This document shows positions 41,954-51,500 of a DNA stretch of 64,000 bases, piece after piece; the first letter of the stretch is position 1, and the number at the start of each line of letters is the position of its first letter. The position numbers and the translations under genes were made by a program. The stretch comes from Eubacterium coprostanoligenes. Its GTDB lineage: Bacteria > Bacillota > Clostridia > Oscillospirales > Acutalibacteraceae. The notes under the pieces were generated by a model, which was given only the letters and a program-made list of their open reading frames with translations, was not told where the DNA came from and searched no databases. The stretch is from positions 1-64,000 of the forward strand of contig NZ_FUWW01000011.1 of assembly GCF_900167205.1 (NCBI RefSeq), in the 5' to 3' direction.

Positions 41954-43672
41954 TTATTCTTCGTCAGTTTTTTCCGGTGCACGGGTGGTTACTTCACCGT
42001 AGTTTTCGTTGGTGTAGGTTGCCTGCACGGCATAGCCTGTTTCCGAATAAAATCCTGATTCACGGCAGTTGATGTAGTCAACTCTTGTGCGTGCAAGAGT
42101 GATGTTGCTCTTGCCGTAAATGTCCATTTGGAGCATATATGCGTCCATCGGATAGTCGGCTTTCCAGCACCAAGCGCCATAGAAATTACCGCCTGCGCCG
42201 TTCTCGTCATTTCTGTATTCAGGAAGATTTGACGACTTAACGGCATAGTTCATCCAACCCTCTTTGAGCGCATATTTTGCGGTTGAAACGATATTGCTCT
42301 TTGGCATATCGGTGCGGATGTAAGGCACCATATCGTTGAGGATTTTGAGAAGTTGAACGCTTGAAGCGCCCTTCAAATCGTCAAACACCTTTGTAAGACA
42401 AATCTTTTGGCGGTTTGCACGCATATTGTCGGAGTCAATCTTTCTGATTCTGCAATAAGCGAGAGCCTGCTTGCCCGAAAGTTTGAGCATGCCCTTTGTT
42501 CCGTCAAATGTCTTGTCGATGTAAACACCGCCGTATCTCTTTTGGTGGTTGTTGATTTCGTTAATTTCGGCACTTGTGAGTTCAAGCTCAACACCACCCA
42601 AATTGTCGATTATCTTTTCAAAACTTGTGAAGTTTACAATAACATAGTTGTCTATCTTGATTTTATAAAGATTTTCAACTGCTGAAATATAGGTGTGAAT
42701 ATCACCGCCGTCAGTGGACATTGCGCCGTTGATTTTGCCAAAATGACCTGTCGATTCGTCACCCGGTGTGTTTTCCCAATAAGCGTAGGCATCACGGAGA
42801 ATTGATGTGAGTTTAATCTGCTTTGTGTCAAGATTTACGCTTGCAATGATTGCAGAGTCGGCTCTCGTTCCGCTTTCAAGCACATTTTTGCCACGGGTGT
42901 CCTCACCGATGAGCATAATGTTGAGCACCCTTGTTGATGATACAGGCGTACCGTTTTTGTACCACTTCTTAATCATATCTTTGAGCGAGCCGATTTCCGA
43001 TGCGTCTGTTTCTTCAAAGTTGTCAAAGCACTCAACTCGCTCGTCCATTCTGAACGAAGAAACGCTGACTTGCTTGTCCGCATTTTCGTCCGTCACGGTT
43101 TCTAAAATATTGTTGACATACCAATAAACGCCGATTCCTGCGCAAAGAACGATAACAAGCAAAATGAGAATAACCTTAACAGCGGTGTTCTTCTTTTTCT
43201 TCTTGTCGTTTTTCTTCTTCTTTCTTGCACGGGCTCTGTCACGGGCATCCTTGTCGGAAGTGTTGATGTAGTAATTTTCGTAGTCGTTGTTTTGGTCAAC
43301 TATTTCCTTAACATCAACAAAGTCCTCGTCATCCGTTTTTGGCACTTTTTTGGCAGATTGAGCCTGCGGTTCAGCCTTTTTTACAGGCTTTTCCGCTTTG
43401 CTTTCAGGCACTTCCCGATGAACAGGCTGTGCCTCTTGAACAGGCTCTTGTGTTTTATCATTTGTGGTTTGAGAATAAGTATCCTGCGATTCCTCCTCGG
43501 TTTCTTCGCTTGGAGTTATATCCTCAACGACAGGCTCCGGTTTTTTGCTGTTGATAACTTCTTCAACAACTTTTTGTGCAGCTTCGTTGTCCGACTTAAT
43601 CTTAGCCTCGTTTTCCTCACGGCGTTTTTGAACCTCCGAGAGAATATCGTCGATATTATATCCTTTTTCCAT
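41954..43672 (-). CDS. LytR-CpsA-Psr (LCP) family protein
   Basis: This 572-residue protein has a long cytoplasmic, acidic and Pro-rich N terminus (about 1-155) and a basic patch before a membrane helix near 164-187 (VKVILILLVIVLCAGIGVYW). An extracellular LCP domain covers about 250-500 (ADSAIIASVN, LTSILRDAYAYW, YVIVNFTSFEKIIDNLGGV, LSGKQALAYCRIRKID, RANRQKICL). LCP enzymes transfer polyprenyl-linked glycopolymers to peptidoglycan. The catalytic Arg/Asp residues appear intact. It follows gyrA by 33 bases on the same strand. Confidence 0.92.
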   Translation of the reverse strand: MEKGYNIDDILSEVQKRREENEAKIKSDNEAAQKVVEEVINSKKPEPVVEDITPSEETEEESQDTYSQTTNDKTQEPVQEAQPVHREVPESKAEKPVKKAEPQAQSAKKVPKTDDEDFVDVKEIVDQNNDYENYYINTSDKDARDRARARKKKKNDKKKKKNTAVKVILILLVIVLCAGIGVYWYVNNILETVTDENADKQVSVSSFRMDERVECFDNFEETDASEIGSLKDMIKKWYKNGTPVSSTRVLNIMLIGEDTRGKNVLESGTRADSAIIASVNLDTKQIKLTSILRDAYAYWENTPGDESTGHFGKINGAMSTDGGDIHTYISAVENLYKIKIDNYVIVNFTSFEKIIDNLGGVELELTSAEINEINNHQKRYGGVYIDKTFDGTKGMLKLSGKQALAYCRIRKIDSDNMRANRQKICLTKVFDDLKGASSVQLLKILNDMVPYIRTDMPKSNIVSTAKYALKEGWMNYAVKSSNLPEYRNDENGAGGNFYGAWCWKADYPMDAYMLQMDIYGKSNITLARTRVDYINCRESGFYSETGYAVQATYTNENYGEVTTRAPEKTDEE

Positions 43673-43705
43673 AAATTACTCCTCTGTCGTCATCACTGAC
43701 GGTTA

Positions 43706-46234
43706 TTATTCCTCGACAGGCACATCTTCATTCTGTGCCTCGGCATCTGTTTGCTCCGGAGCAGTGATTTCTTCCTCATCATTTGCTCGTTCAACAATGC
43801 CTATTGTTGCAACCTTTTCGTTGTCCTTAACGGTCATTACCTTAACGCCCTTTCCGCCTCTCTTGATGAGCGAGATTTGGTCGGCGTGGGTGCGGATTAC
43901 AACACCGTCGGAGGTAATCATAATAACATCATTTTCTTCCATAACAGGAGCAATCATAGCAACCTTGCCGTATTTGTCGGTGTGGTAGTTGATGAGACCC
44001 TTGCCGGCTCTGCCCTGAACACGGTAATCCTCAAAATCGGATCTTCTGCCGTAGCCGGTTTCTGATACGGTGAGGAGTTGCATATTTTCAACTGCAACCG
44101 CAAATCCGACAACATAGTCGCCCTCGGCAAGCTGAATAGCTCTTACACCTCTTGCGGTTCTGCCGATAAGACGGGCGTCCTCTTCCTTGAAGCAGATAGA
44201 CATACCGTCATGAGTGGCAACAATGAGATTGCGTTCGCCGTCTGTGATTTCAACCCAGCAGAGTTCGTCACCTTCGTCAAGATTGATGGCAATAATGCCT
44301 GTTTTTCTGATATTATTGTATTGGTCAAGTGCTGTACGCTTGATGACGCCGTTTCGTGTAACCATACAGAGATATTCTCTGTCGCTGTCCTTTGGCACCT
44401 TAACCATTGCAGTAACTTTTTCGTCTTGTTCAATCGGCAAGAGGTTGATGACATTCATACCCTTGCTTGTTCTTGATGCTTCAGGAATTTGATAGCCCTT
44501 CAGCTTGAACACCTTGCCCATATTGGTGAATATGAGAATTGCGTCGTGAGTTGAACATGTAAACATATTCTTTGCAACATCTTCTTCTCGTCTTGACATA
44601 CCCATAATGCCCTTGCCGCCACGGTTTTGAGCCTTGTAGGTGTCAACTGTCTGACGCTTGATGTAGCCACGCTCGGTGAGTGTGAGAATGCAGTCTTCAA
44701 CAGGAATCAAGTCCTCATCGTCAACATCGCCTGTGAATGCGGAAATTTCCGTTCTTCTTTCGTCACCGTATTTGTCGGCAACTTCACGGATTTCTGTCTT
44801 GACGATGTCAAGCACTCTTTGTTCGTTGTTGAGAATGTCGTTGTAGTCCTTGATTTTTTCGTGGAGTTCTTCCAACTCGTTCAAAATCTTTTCGATTTCA
44901 AGACCTGCCAACTGACCCAAACGGTAAGCAACAATAGCCGCTGCCTGTGGGTCGTCAAAACCGAACTTATCCATAATGGCTTGCTTTGCTTCGCTTTGTC
45001 CGCCACGGCAGGCACGGATTGTTGCGATAACCTCATCAACAATGTCAAGCGCCTTTGCAAGACCCTCCAAAATGTGAGCACGCTCTTCGGCTTTCTTGAG
45101 GTAAAATCTTGTTCTTCTTGTGATAATCTCCTCTTGGAATGAGATGTATTTTTGAAGAATTTGCTTGAGCGTGAGAATTTTCGGCACTCCGCCGTCAAGC
45201 GCAAGGAGGATAACGCCGAAAGTTGTTTGCATTTCGGTCATTTTGTAAAGATTATTGAGCACAACCTGTGCGTTTGCATCTCTCTTTATTGTGATTTCGA
45301 TGTGCATACCGTGTCTGTCGGTATAGTCCTGCAAATCGGCAATGCCTTCAATTCTCTTGTCCTTGATGAGCTCGGCAATTTTTTCGATAAGTCGTCTTTT
45401 GTTTACGCTGTAAGGAAGCTCGGTAACGATAATTTTGTATCTGTCGTTCTTGGTTTCCTTGATTTCGGCTCTTGCACGAACAATAATTTTGCCTCTGCCT
45501 GTTGAATATGCTTCTTTGATGCCCTTTGCACCCATAATAATACCGTGGGTCGGGAAGTCAGGACCTTTGATGTATTGCATAATTTCTTCAAGTTCGGCGT
45601 CCGGATTGTCAATAAGACAGCAAACACCCTCTGCAACCTCGCCCATATTGTGAGGCGGAATGTTGGTTGCCATACCTACTGCGATACCCGATGAGCCGTT
45701 GACGAGCAGGCACGGGAACTTTGTAGGCAAAACTTCGGGTTCAACCTCTGTGTCGTCAAAGTTCGGAACCCAATTTACTGTGTCCTTTTTTATATCTTCA
45801 AGCATTTTGAGCGAAATCTTGCTCATTCTTGCTTCCGTATATCTGTATGCAGCGGCAGGGTCGCCGTCAACGCTACCGAAGTTTCCGTGACCGTCAACAA
45901 GCGGATGACGGAGCGAAAAGTCCTGTGCCATTCTTACCAAAGCATCATAAACGGATGCGTCACCGTGTGGGTGATAGTGACCGAGCACTTCACCGACGGT
46001 GGTAGCACACTTACGGTAAGGCTTGTCCGGATAAAGTCCGGTGTTGTACATTGCATAAAGTATTCTTCTGTGAACAGGCTTCAAGCCGTCCCTTACATCA
46101 GGGAGCGCACGGGAAACAATAACGCTCATTGAGTAGTCAAGAAAGGCACTTCTTATTTCCTTGCTGATTTCAACATCAACTATTTTTTGGTTAGAATAGT
46201 CAATATTGTCACGCACTACTTCTTTTCTTGCCAT
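43706..46234 (-). CDS. gyrA: DNA gyrase subunit A
   Basis: This 842-residue subunit cuts and rejoins DNA during negative supercoiling. The catalytic Tyr is in [10 protein letters not shown] near residue 129; the GyrA box is present as QNRGGKG near 545; six C-terminal blades wrap DNA, and the tail is acidic. The quinolone-determining region reads [15 protein letters not shown]: Ala stands where E. coli has Ser83, as in mycobacteria. It follows gyrB by 24 bases. Confidence 0.97.
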   Translation of the reverse strand: MARKEVVRDNIDYSNQKIVDVEISKEIRSAFLDYSMSVIVSRALPDVRDGLKPVHRRILYAMYNTGLYPDKPYRKCATTVGEVLGHYHPHGDASVYDALVRMAQDFSLRHPLVDGHGNFGSVDGDPAAAYRYTEARMSKISLKMLEDIKKDTVNWVPNFDDTEVEPEVLPTKFPCLLVNGSSGIAVGMATNIPPHNMGEVAEGVCCLIDNPDAELEEIMQYIKGPDFPTHGIIMGAKGIKEAYSTGRGKIIVRARAEIKETKNDRYKIIVTELPYSVNKRRLIEKIAELIKDKRIEGIADLQDYTDRHGMHIEITIKRDANAQVVLNNLYKMTEMQTTFGVILLALDGGVPKILTLKQILQKYISFQEEIITRRTRFYLKKAEERAHILEGLAKALDIVDEVIATIRACRGGQSEAKQAIMDKFGFDDPQAAAIVAYRLGQLAGLEIEKILNELEELHEKIKDYNDILNNEQRVLDIVKTEIREVADKYGDERRTEISAFTGDVDDEDLIPVEDCILTLTERGYIKRQTVDTYKAQNRGGKGIMGMSRREEDVAKNMFTCSTHDAILIFTNMGKVFKLKGYQIPEASRTSKGMNVINLLPIEQDEKVTAMVKVPKDSDREYLCMVTRNGVIKRTALDQYNNIRKTGIIAINLDEGDELCWVEITDGERNLIVATHDGMSICFKEEDARLIGRTARGVRAIQLAEGDYVVGFAVAVENMQLLTVSETGYGRRSDFEDYRVQGRAGKGLINYHTDKYGKVAMIAPVMEENDVIMITSDGVVIRTHADQISLIKRGGKGVKVMTVKDNEKVATIGIVERANDEEEITAPEQTDAEAQNEDVPVEE

Positions 46235-46258
46235 TTTGTAATATCTCCTATTCTAAAA

Positions 46259-48253
46259 TTAAATATCAAGGTTCTTAACGAACTTTGCGTTTTGCTCGAT
46301 AAACTGTCTTCTTGGCTCAACATCCTCACCCATAAGGATAGAGAAGTTTTCGCTTGCAATCTGTGCGTCATCAACAGTAACACGCTTCATTGTTCTGAAC
46401 TCGGGGTCCATTGTGGTTTCCCAAAGCTGTTCAGGGTCCATTTCACCAAGACCCTTGTATCGCTGAACATCGCAATCTCCGCCCATTTTTTGGATGATGT
46501 CATCTCTCTGCTCGTCAGAATATGCGTATTCGCTCTTCTTGTTCTTTGTCACCTTAAAGAGTGGCGGCATTGCCAAATAGACATGTCCGTGTTCAATAAG
46601 TTCAGGCATATATCTAAAGAAGAATGTGAGCAAAAGGGTTGTGATATGCGCACCGTCGACATCGGCATCCGCCATAAGCACGATTTTGTGATAGCGGAGC
46701 TTTGAAATGTCAAAGTCTTCGCCGATACCCGTGCCGAGTGCCGTGATTACAGGCACAAGTTTTTCGTTGCCGTAAACCTTGTCAAGTCGTGCCTTTTCAA
46801 CATTGAGCATCTTGCCCCAAAGCGGAAGAATTGCCATATATTTCGGGTCACGGCCAAGTTTTGCCGAGCCTCCCGCAGAGTCACCCTCTACGATGTAAAT
46901 TTCGCATTTTTCAGGTTCTTTTGATGTGCAGTCCGAAAGTTTGCCAGGCAAAGAGTTGCTCTCAAGCGGAGATTTTCTTCTTGCGTTTTCTCTTGCTTTT
47001 CTTGCTGCTTCTCTTGCACGGGAAGCGTCAAGCGATTTGTTGAGGAGTGCTTTTGCAACCTGCGGATGCTCCTCAAAATAGGTCATAAGTTTGTCGTAAA
47101 CAAGACCTGACACAAGACCTGTCATTTCGGTATTGCCGAGTTTGCCCTTTGTTTGACCCTCAAACTGTGCCTCTGTAAGTTTAACCGAAATTACAACGGT
47201 GATACCCTCACGAACATCGTCACCTGTAAATTTCTTGTCGCTGTCCTTGAGAATTCCGTATTTTTTGCCGTAATCATTAAACACTCTTGTAAGGGCAGTC
47301 TTAAATCCTGTTTCGTGAGTACCGCCGTCAACAGTGTTGATATTGTTTGCAAATGAAAGTTTTGTTTCGGAATAACTGTCTGTATAGCAAAGTGCAACTT
47401 CTGCACTCTTGTCATCCTTTGTAGTTGAAATATGGATAACTTCAGGCTGAATAGGAGTGAGTCCTCTGCTTTCGTTTATCCATTCAACAAAAGAACGGAT
47501 ACCGCCCTCGTAGCAATAAACGGCAGTGTGTTCGTCCTCGCCGTATTTGTCGCCCTCCGGCTTTTCGGTAAGTTCTCTCTTGTCGGTAAGGCTGATTGAA
47601 AGACCTGCGTTGAGGAATGCTTGCTCACGAAGTCGTCTTTCAAGGATGTCAAAATCATATTGTGTTGTTTCTTGGAAGATTTCGTCATCTGCCTTGAATT
47701 TGATGAATGTGCCCTGACCGTCACTGTCGCCAATGATGTGCAAATCATTTACAGGCACGCCTCTTTCAAATCTCTGTGCATAGATGTGGCCGTTTTGAGT
47801 TACCTCAACTTCAAGCCATTCCGAAAGTGCGTTTACAACCGATGAACCAACACCATGCAAACCGCCCGAAACCTTGTAGCCCGAACCGCCGAATTTACCG
47901 CCTGCGTGAAGCACTGTGAGAACAACGGTTACGGCAGGAAGTCCTGTTTTTTCGTTGATACCGGTCGGAATACCACGGCCGTTATCACGAACTGTGATGA
48001 CATTGCCCGGCAAAATCTCGGTTTCAATATGAGTACAATAGCCTGCAAGAGCCTCGTCGATAGAGTTGTCCACAATCTCGTAAACAAGGTGGTGAAGTCC
48101 TCTCGGTCCTGTTGAGCCTATGTACATACCCGGTCTTTTTCTAACCGCCTCAAGTCCCTCAAGTACCTGAATATCATCCGCACTGTATTCTTCTGTTACA
48201 ACGGTGTTGATATCCTCTTCCTCAAGATTGGTTAACTTCTTTTCTTCTTCCAT
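46259..48253 (-). CDS. gyrB: DNA gyrase subunit B
   Basis: This 664-residue ATPase subunit has a GHKL domain ([15 protein letters not shown] near 62, [11 protein letters not shown] near 95, [15 protein letters not shown] near 132), a transducer domain and a Toprim domain ([15 protein letters not shown] near 455, [17 protein letters not shown] near 529). The end [18 protein letters not shown] is conserved. It supplies ATP-driven strand passage with GyrA. It lies 13 bases after remB. Confidence 0.97.
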   Translation of the reverse strand: MEEEKKLTNLEEEDINTVVTEEYSADDIQVLEGLEAVRKRPGMYIGSTGPRGLHHLVYEIVDNSIDEALAGYCTHIETEILPGNVITVRDNGRGIPTGINEKTGLPAVTVVLTVLHAGGKFGGSGYKVSGGLHGVGSSVVNALSEWLEVEVTQNGHIYAQRFERGVPVNDLHIIGDSDGQGTFIKFKADDEIFQETTQYDFDILERRLREQAFLNAGLSISLTDKRELTEKPEGDKYGEDEHTAVYCYEGGIRSFVEWINESRGLTPIQPEVIHISTTKDDKSAEVALCYTDSYSETKLSFANNINTVDGGTHETGFKTALTRVFNDYGKKYGILKDSDKKFTGDDVREGITVVISVKLTEAQFEGQTKGKLGNTEMTGLVSGLVYDKLMTYFEEHPQVAKALLNKSLDASRAREAARKARENARRKSPLESNSLPGKLSDCTSKEPEKCEIYIVEGDSAGGSAKLGRDPKYMAILPLWGKMLNVEKARLDKVYGNEKLVPVITALGTGIGEDFDISKLRYHKIVLMADADVDGAHITTLLLTFFFRYMPELIEHGHVYLAMPPLFKVTKNKKSEYAYSDEQRDDIIQKMGGDCDVQRYKGLGEMDPEQLWETTMDPEFRTMKRVTVDDAQIASENFSILMGEDVEPRRQFIEQNAKFVKNLDI

Positions 48254-48266
48254 TTTTTAACCCCAT

Positions 48267-48500
48267 TTATTTGGCACGCTTGTTGAGTGTGCCCGTGTTT
48301 ATCGGACTTACAAAAACATTTTTGTCTGTAACAACAAAACATTTCGGCAAGTCATAGTTTACATAAATTACTTTTTTGTCTTTTTCGGCTTTTTTGAGAT
48401 AGTCCCTTGTCGCCTTGTTGACGGTTGAAGTGTCCATATCAAAAATACCGATAATATCCTTATCTCTCACGAGGGTGTCCTCGCCTATGTGCAAATACAT
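48267..48500 (-). CDS. remB: RemB-type DUF370 regulator
   Basis: This 77-residue protein starts MYLHIGEDTLVRDKDIIGIFDMD and has the SPINTGTLNKR end typical of the RemA/RemB family; the place between recF and gyrB is that of B. subtilis remB (yaaB). RemA binds DNA to activate matrix genes, whereas RemB function is less clear. ATG 48500 is chosen because GGAGGG is 6 bases upstream; TTG 48506 would abut it. It begins 2 bases after the recF stop. Confidence 0.88.
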   Translation of the reverse strand: MYLHIGEDTLVRDKDIIGIFDMDTSTVNKATRDYLKKAEKDKKVIYVNYDLPKCFVVTDKNVFVSPINTGTLNKRAK

Positions 48501-48502
48501 TG

Positions 48503-49594
48503 TCAACCCTCCGAGAGTGCTCCGTTTGCAATATGAAAAGTTTTGCCTTTTTTCAGTCGAAGCACGGTTTCTTTGTCACAGCAGGTGATGAAAATCTGCA
48601 AATCTTTGATGTGGTTCAGGATATAATCCTGTCGCTTTTCGTCAAGTTCGCTCATAACATCGTCAAGCAGAGCAATCGGATTTTCGCCCGTCATTTCTCG
48701 AAGCAGGCTTGCTTCCGCCAATTTGAGCGCAAGCACCGAGCTTCTTTGCTGACCCTGACTGCCAAAGGATTTTACGCTCCTGCCGTTAATCATAATTTCT
48801 ATGTCGTCACGGTGCGGACCTTTGGTTGTCGTGTGGTTGAGCACATCAATTTTTCTGTGACTTTTAATTTTATTATACAGCCTTTGTTCAATATCATTCA
48901 CATCATCCGTGTAGGTGTCTGCCCCGATATAAACAAGTTCAATGTCCTCTTTGCCACCGCTGATGCCCTCAAATATGCTTTTAAGGTACGGTTTAATCGC
49001 CTTTAGGTACATAATTCGTTGATAAATTATTTTTGCACCCAAGTTTGCCAAGTTAACATCCCACACTTCAAGCATAGGTGCAACCTCATCAACGCTCTCT
49101 GCATTTCTCAACAGGGAGTTTCTTTGGACAAGAGTTCTGCTGTAATTTTTCAGTAATGTGCGATAATTGCTTTTTATTTGGCATAGTGCCCCGTCAATGA
49201 ATTTTCGGCGTTCGTTCGGACCTTCCTTAATCATATTCAGGTGGTCGGGACTGAAAATAATCGTTTTGATTTCGTCCCCGAGTTCTGTTGAACTTCTTTT
49301 TTTTATACCGTTAAGGGTCACTGTTTTTCTGTCTTTAATGCTGATTTCGGCTGTTTGTTCTCTGCCGTTTGCAAAAAAATCGAGTTTCATTTTTGCGTAG
49401 TCGCAATCAAATTTGACAAGTTCTTTGTCCTTTGCACCTCTGAAACTTTTTGCACCGCTGAACAAATATATTGCTTCAAGCAAATTGGTTTTGCCCTGTG
49501 CATTTTCACCCCAAATGATGTTCACATCATCAAAATCAACCGACAGTTCTTTTATATTTCTATAATTCTCAAGTGTAATTGAATTAATCTTCAT
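48503..49594 (-). CDS. recF: DNA replication and repair protein RecF
   Basis: This 363-residue SMC-like ATPase has Walker A GENAQGKTNLLEAIY near residue 30, signature SFGSQGQQRSSVLALKLAE near 272 and Walker B PIALLDDVMSELD near 304. It loads RecA at gapped DNA with RecO and RecR. It overlaps yaaA by 11 bases and lies in the standard dnaN-yaaA-recF order. Confidence 0.96.
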   Translation of the reverse strand: MKINSITLENYRNIKELSVDFDDVNIIWGENAQGKTNLLEAIYLFSGAKSFRGAKDKELVKFDCDYAKMKLDFFANGREQTAEISIKDRKTVTLNGIKKRSSTELGDEIKTIIFSPDHLNMIKEGPNERRKFIDGALCQIKSNYRTLLKNYSRTLVQRNSLLRNAESVDEVAPMLEVWDVNLANLGAKIIYQRIMYLKAIKPYLKSIFEGISGGKEDIELVYIGADTYTDDVNDIEQRLYNKIKSHRKIDVLNHTTTKGPHRDDIEIMINGRSVKSFGSQGQQRSSVLALKLAEASLLREMTGENPIALLDDVMSELDEKRQDYILNHIKDLQIFITCCDKETVLRLKKGKTFHIANGALSEG

Positions 49595-49832
49595 TTACTA
49601 TTGTATAATCAACCGCAAATGCCGTTACAACATCGCCGTTTCTGATTTTTTTACCTCTTGCGGTGCAAACTTCACCATTCACACGGATGATTCCGTCTTG
49701 TATGAATTCTTTTGCCTGACCGCCTGTTTCTGCAATTCCTTTAAATTTAAGGAATGATTGCAACTGTATGAATTCGGTATTGATTTTTACCGTTTCTTTT
49801 TGATGTTCTGCTGTTTTTACCTTAATTCTCAT
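49584..49832 (-). CDS. yaaA: S4-domain RNA-binding protein YaaA
   Basis: This 82-residue protein has an S4 domain: IQLQSFLKFKGIAETGGQAKEFIQDGIIRVNGE (about 22-55). It is always found between dnaN and recF in Firmicutes; a role in ribosome assembly has been suggested. Both ends overlap neighbours (dnaN by 11 bases, recF by 11). Confidence 0.93.
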   Translation of the reverse strand: MRIKVKTAEHQKETVKINTEFIQLQSFLKFKGIAETGGQAKEFIQDGIIRVNGEVCTARGKKIRNGDVVTAFAVDYTIVNED

Positions 49833-50934
49833 TTTTCAACCTCATTGGAAGCACAAGGAAAATAAAGTTGTTTGCGTTAATAGGCTTGATAACCGCAGGG
49901 CTGACAGGTCCGCAAAGTTCAATCTTCACTTCGTCTGTGTCGCTTGCGTGGAGTGCATCAAGCATAAATTTTGAGTTAAAGCCGATTTCTACTCTGTCGC
50001 CCGATGTATTTGCATGTGTGTAATCCACAACTCTGCCGAGGCTTGACACGGTTGACACTCTCATTTGGTCACCGTCAAACAAGCATCTAATCGGGTTTTT
50101 CTGATTATTTTCAATAACAGGCAATGTTCTTTCAATGCAGTCAATCGCATCGCCTGTGTTGATGAGCACTGTTGTTTTTTGTACATTTGGAATTGCGGCG
50201 GTGTAATCAATGAATTCACCATCAAGAAGTCGGCTGATAATGCTGTAATTTTCAATTTCAAACACAATATGACGCTTGCTGATGAGCATATTCACGCTCT
50301 TGTCCTCTTCCAAATTGAAAAGTTTTGTAATTTCCTTAATTGTTTTTTTCGGAACAACAAAATCAAGAGGTTCACCGTTATAATTGATTTTTTCTTTTCT
50401 GATAGCAAGACGATAGCCGTCAACACCAATCATTGTGATTGTGTCGTCTGCAATTTCAAACTTAAGACCTGTGTAAACAGGCTTTGATGATTCGTTGTCT
50501 GCAACTGCAAAAACGGTTTGGCTGATCATTGAATACATAAGTTTTTGGTCAAGTTCAACCTTATCTCCGTTATTAACAGACGGAAGTTCAGGGTAGTCCT
50601 CTGCGTCTATGCCGGAAATATTGTACTGTGCGGCACCGCTGATGATTGATACAGAACTACCGTTTGTTTCAATAGTAACCTCATCATTGTTAAGTTTGCG
50701 GATAATATCGCAAAGCACCTTTGCATTGATTACTATTGCACCCGGCTCAACAACATCAACACTCATAATTGTGTTGATTCCAAATTCAAAGTCATAACCT
50801 GTAAGGCTCAAAGTGTCGCTTCCGCATTCAATGAGAATACCCTCAATTGTCGGAATTGTTACCTTTGTGCTGACCGCTCTGATTACATTATTGCAGGCTG
50901 CCGATAATTCTTTTGTATTGCATATAAATTTCAT
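49822..50934 (-). CDS. dnaN: DNA polymerase III beta sliding clamp
   Basis: This 370-residue protein with three clamp domains begins MKFICNTKELSAACNNVIRAV and ends FLVLPMRL, the conserved C-terminal element. It forms the ring that tethers polymerase III and other enzymes to DNA. GGAGCATCGGT precedes ATG 50934. It is separated from dnaA by 566 bases holding DnaA boxes and repeats, so it probably uses its own promoter (51066-51095). Confidence 0.97.
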   Translation of the reverse strand: MKFICNTKELSAACNNVIRAVSTKVTIPTIEGILIECGSDTLSLTGYDFEFGINTIMSVDVVEPGAIVINAKVLCDIIRKLNNDEVTIETNGSSVSIISGAAQYNISGIDAEDYPELPSVNNGDKVELDQKLMYSMISQTVFAVADNESSKPVYTGLKFEIADDTITMIGVDGYRLAIRKEKINYNGEPLDFVVPKKTIKEITKLFNLEEDKSVNMLISKRHIVFEIENYSIISRLLDGEFIDYTAAIPNVQKTTVLINTGDAIDCIERTLPVIENNQKNPIRCLFDGDQMRVSTVSSLGRVVDYTHANTSGDRVEIGFNSKFMLDALHASDTDEVKIELCGPVSPAVIKPINANNFIFLVLPMRLKNEN

Positions 50935-51065
50935 ACCGATGCTCCTCTTATATGATATAGCTATATACGGCTAATTAATTTATTTTTTCATCTGTGTTGA
51001 AAATTCACAGCTCTGTTTGCCTCATTTTCAGTTTGGAAACGGGATTTGCTATCACAATATATCAT

Positions 51066-51095
51066 TATTGTAGTATTAGTATTAGAGGCAGTGCA
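51066..51095 (-). promoter_or_regulatory. Candidate dnaN promoter
   Basis: Minus-strand TTGCAC (51090-51095), 18 bases, TACAAT (51066-51071). The leader would be about 125 bases. Confidence 0.5.
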
Positions 51096-51097
51096 AA

Positions 51098-51254
51098 ATG
51101 TGTAAAACTCTTGAAACCTTTTTAAACAAAGAATTTTGCCTCAAAAAATTTTAACATCCCGTTTGTGAAAAATTTGTTTAAAATGTGTAAAACTTTGGTT
51201 TTCCACATACTGTGTGAAAAATATTAATGTGGAAACTTAAAATTTTGTGGAAAA
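51098..51254. other. oriC candidate: DnaA-box cluster between dnaA and dnaN
   Basis: At least six box-like nonamers lie within 157 bases: TGTGTAAAA (51098, 51184), TGTGAAAAA (51164, 51213), TTTTCCACA (51199), TGTGGAAAC (51228) and TGTGGAAAA (51246). Most point one way and one is opposed. Each is one to two changes from TTATCCACA. The AT-rich sequence upstream of dnaA (52960-53070) is a possible unwinding region. Confidence 0.75.
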
Positions 51255-51306
51255 TAATTGCAATAAATTTTTTAAACCGCACCTTAAAATAATTAAACCG
51301 ATTTTT

Positions 51307-51350
51307 GCCTCCCTTGTGTAAAGGGAGGTGGGTGCGTTTTATCGCACTCG
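51307..51350. repeat. Dispersed hairpin element, divergent copy near oriC
   Basis: GCCTCCCTTGTGTAAAGGGAGG is followed by a second stem, GTGCG/CGCAC. Same two-hairpin plan as elsewhere. On the minus strand it could end the dnaA transcript. Confidence 0.6.
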
Positions 51351-51363
51351 GAAGGATTGTAAC

Positions 51364-51392
51364 TATATTTTGTATATCATATACAAAATATA
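51364..51392. repeat. Perfect 29-base palindrome
   Basis: Arms TATATTTTGTATAT (51364-51377) and ATATACAAAATATA (51379-51392) surround a single C. No known protein site matches. It lies between two dispersed repeats, downstream of dnaA. Confidence 0.7.
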
Positions 51393-51399
51393 TTTGGTG

Positions 51400-51456
51400 C
51401 TTTTCGTTTTTTGCTCAGGGGCGGTACCTTTGTACAGCTCCCGTTCGCAAGAAAAG
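51400..51456. repeat. Dispersed element also found at 2502-2560 (inverted)
   Basis: CTTTTCGTTTTTTGCTCAG...TACCTTTGTACAG...TTCGCAAGAAAAG is the reverse complement, with scattered changes, of 2502-2560. Confidence 0.55.
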
Positions 51457-51500
51457 AAATTTAAATAATTTCTTATCAATTATCTAATCTTTAAAATTTA

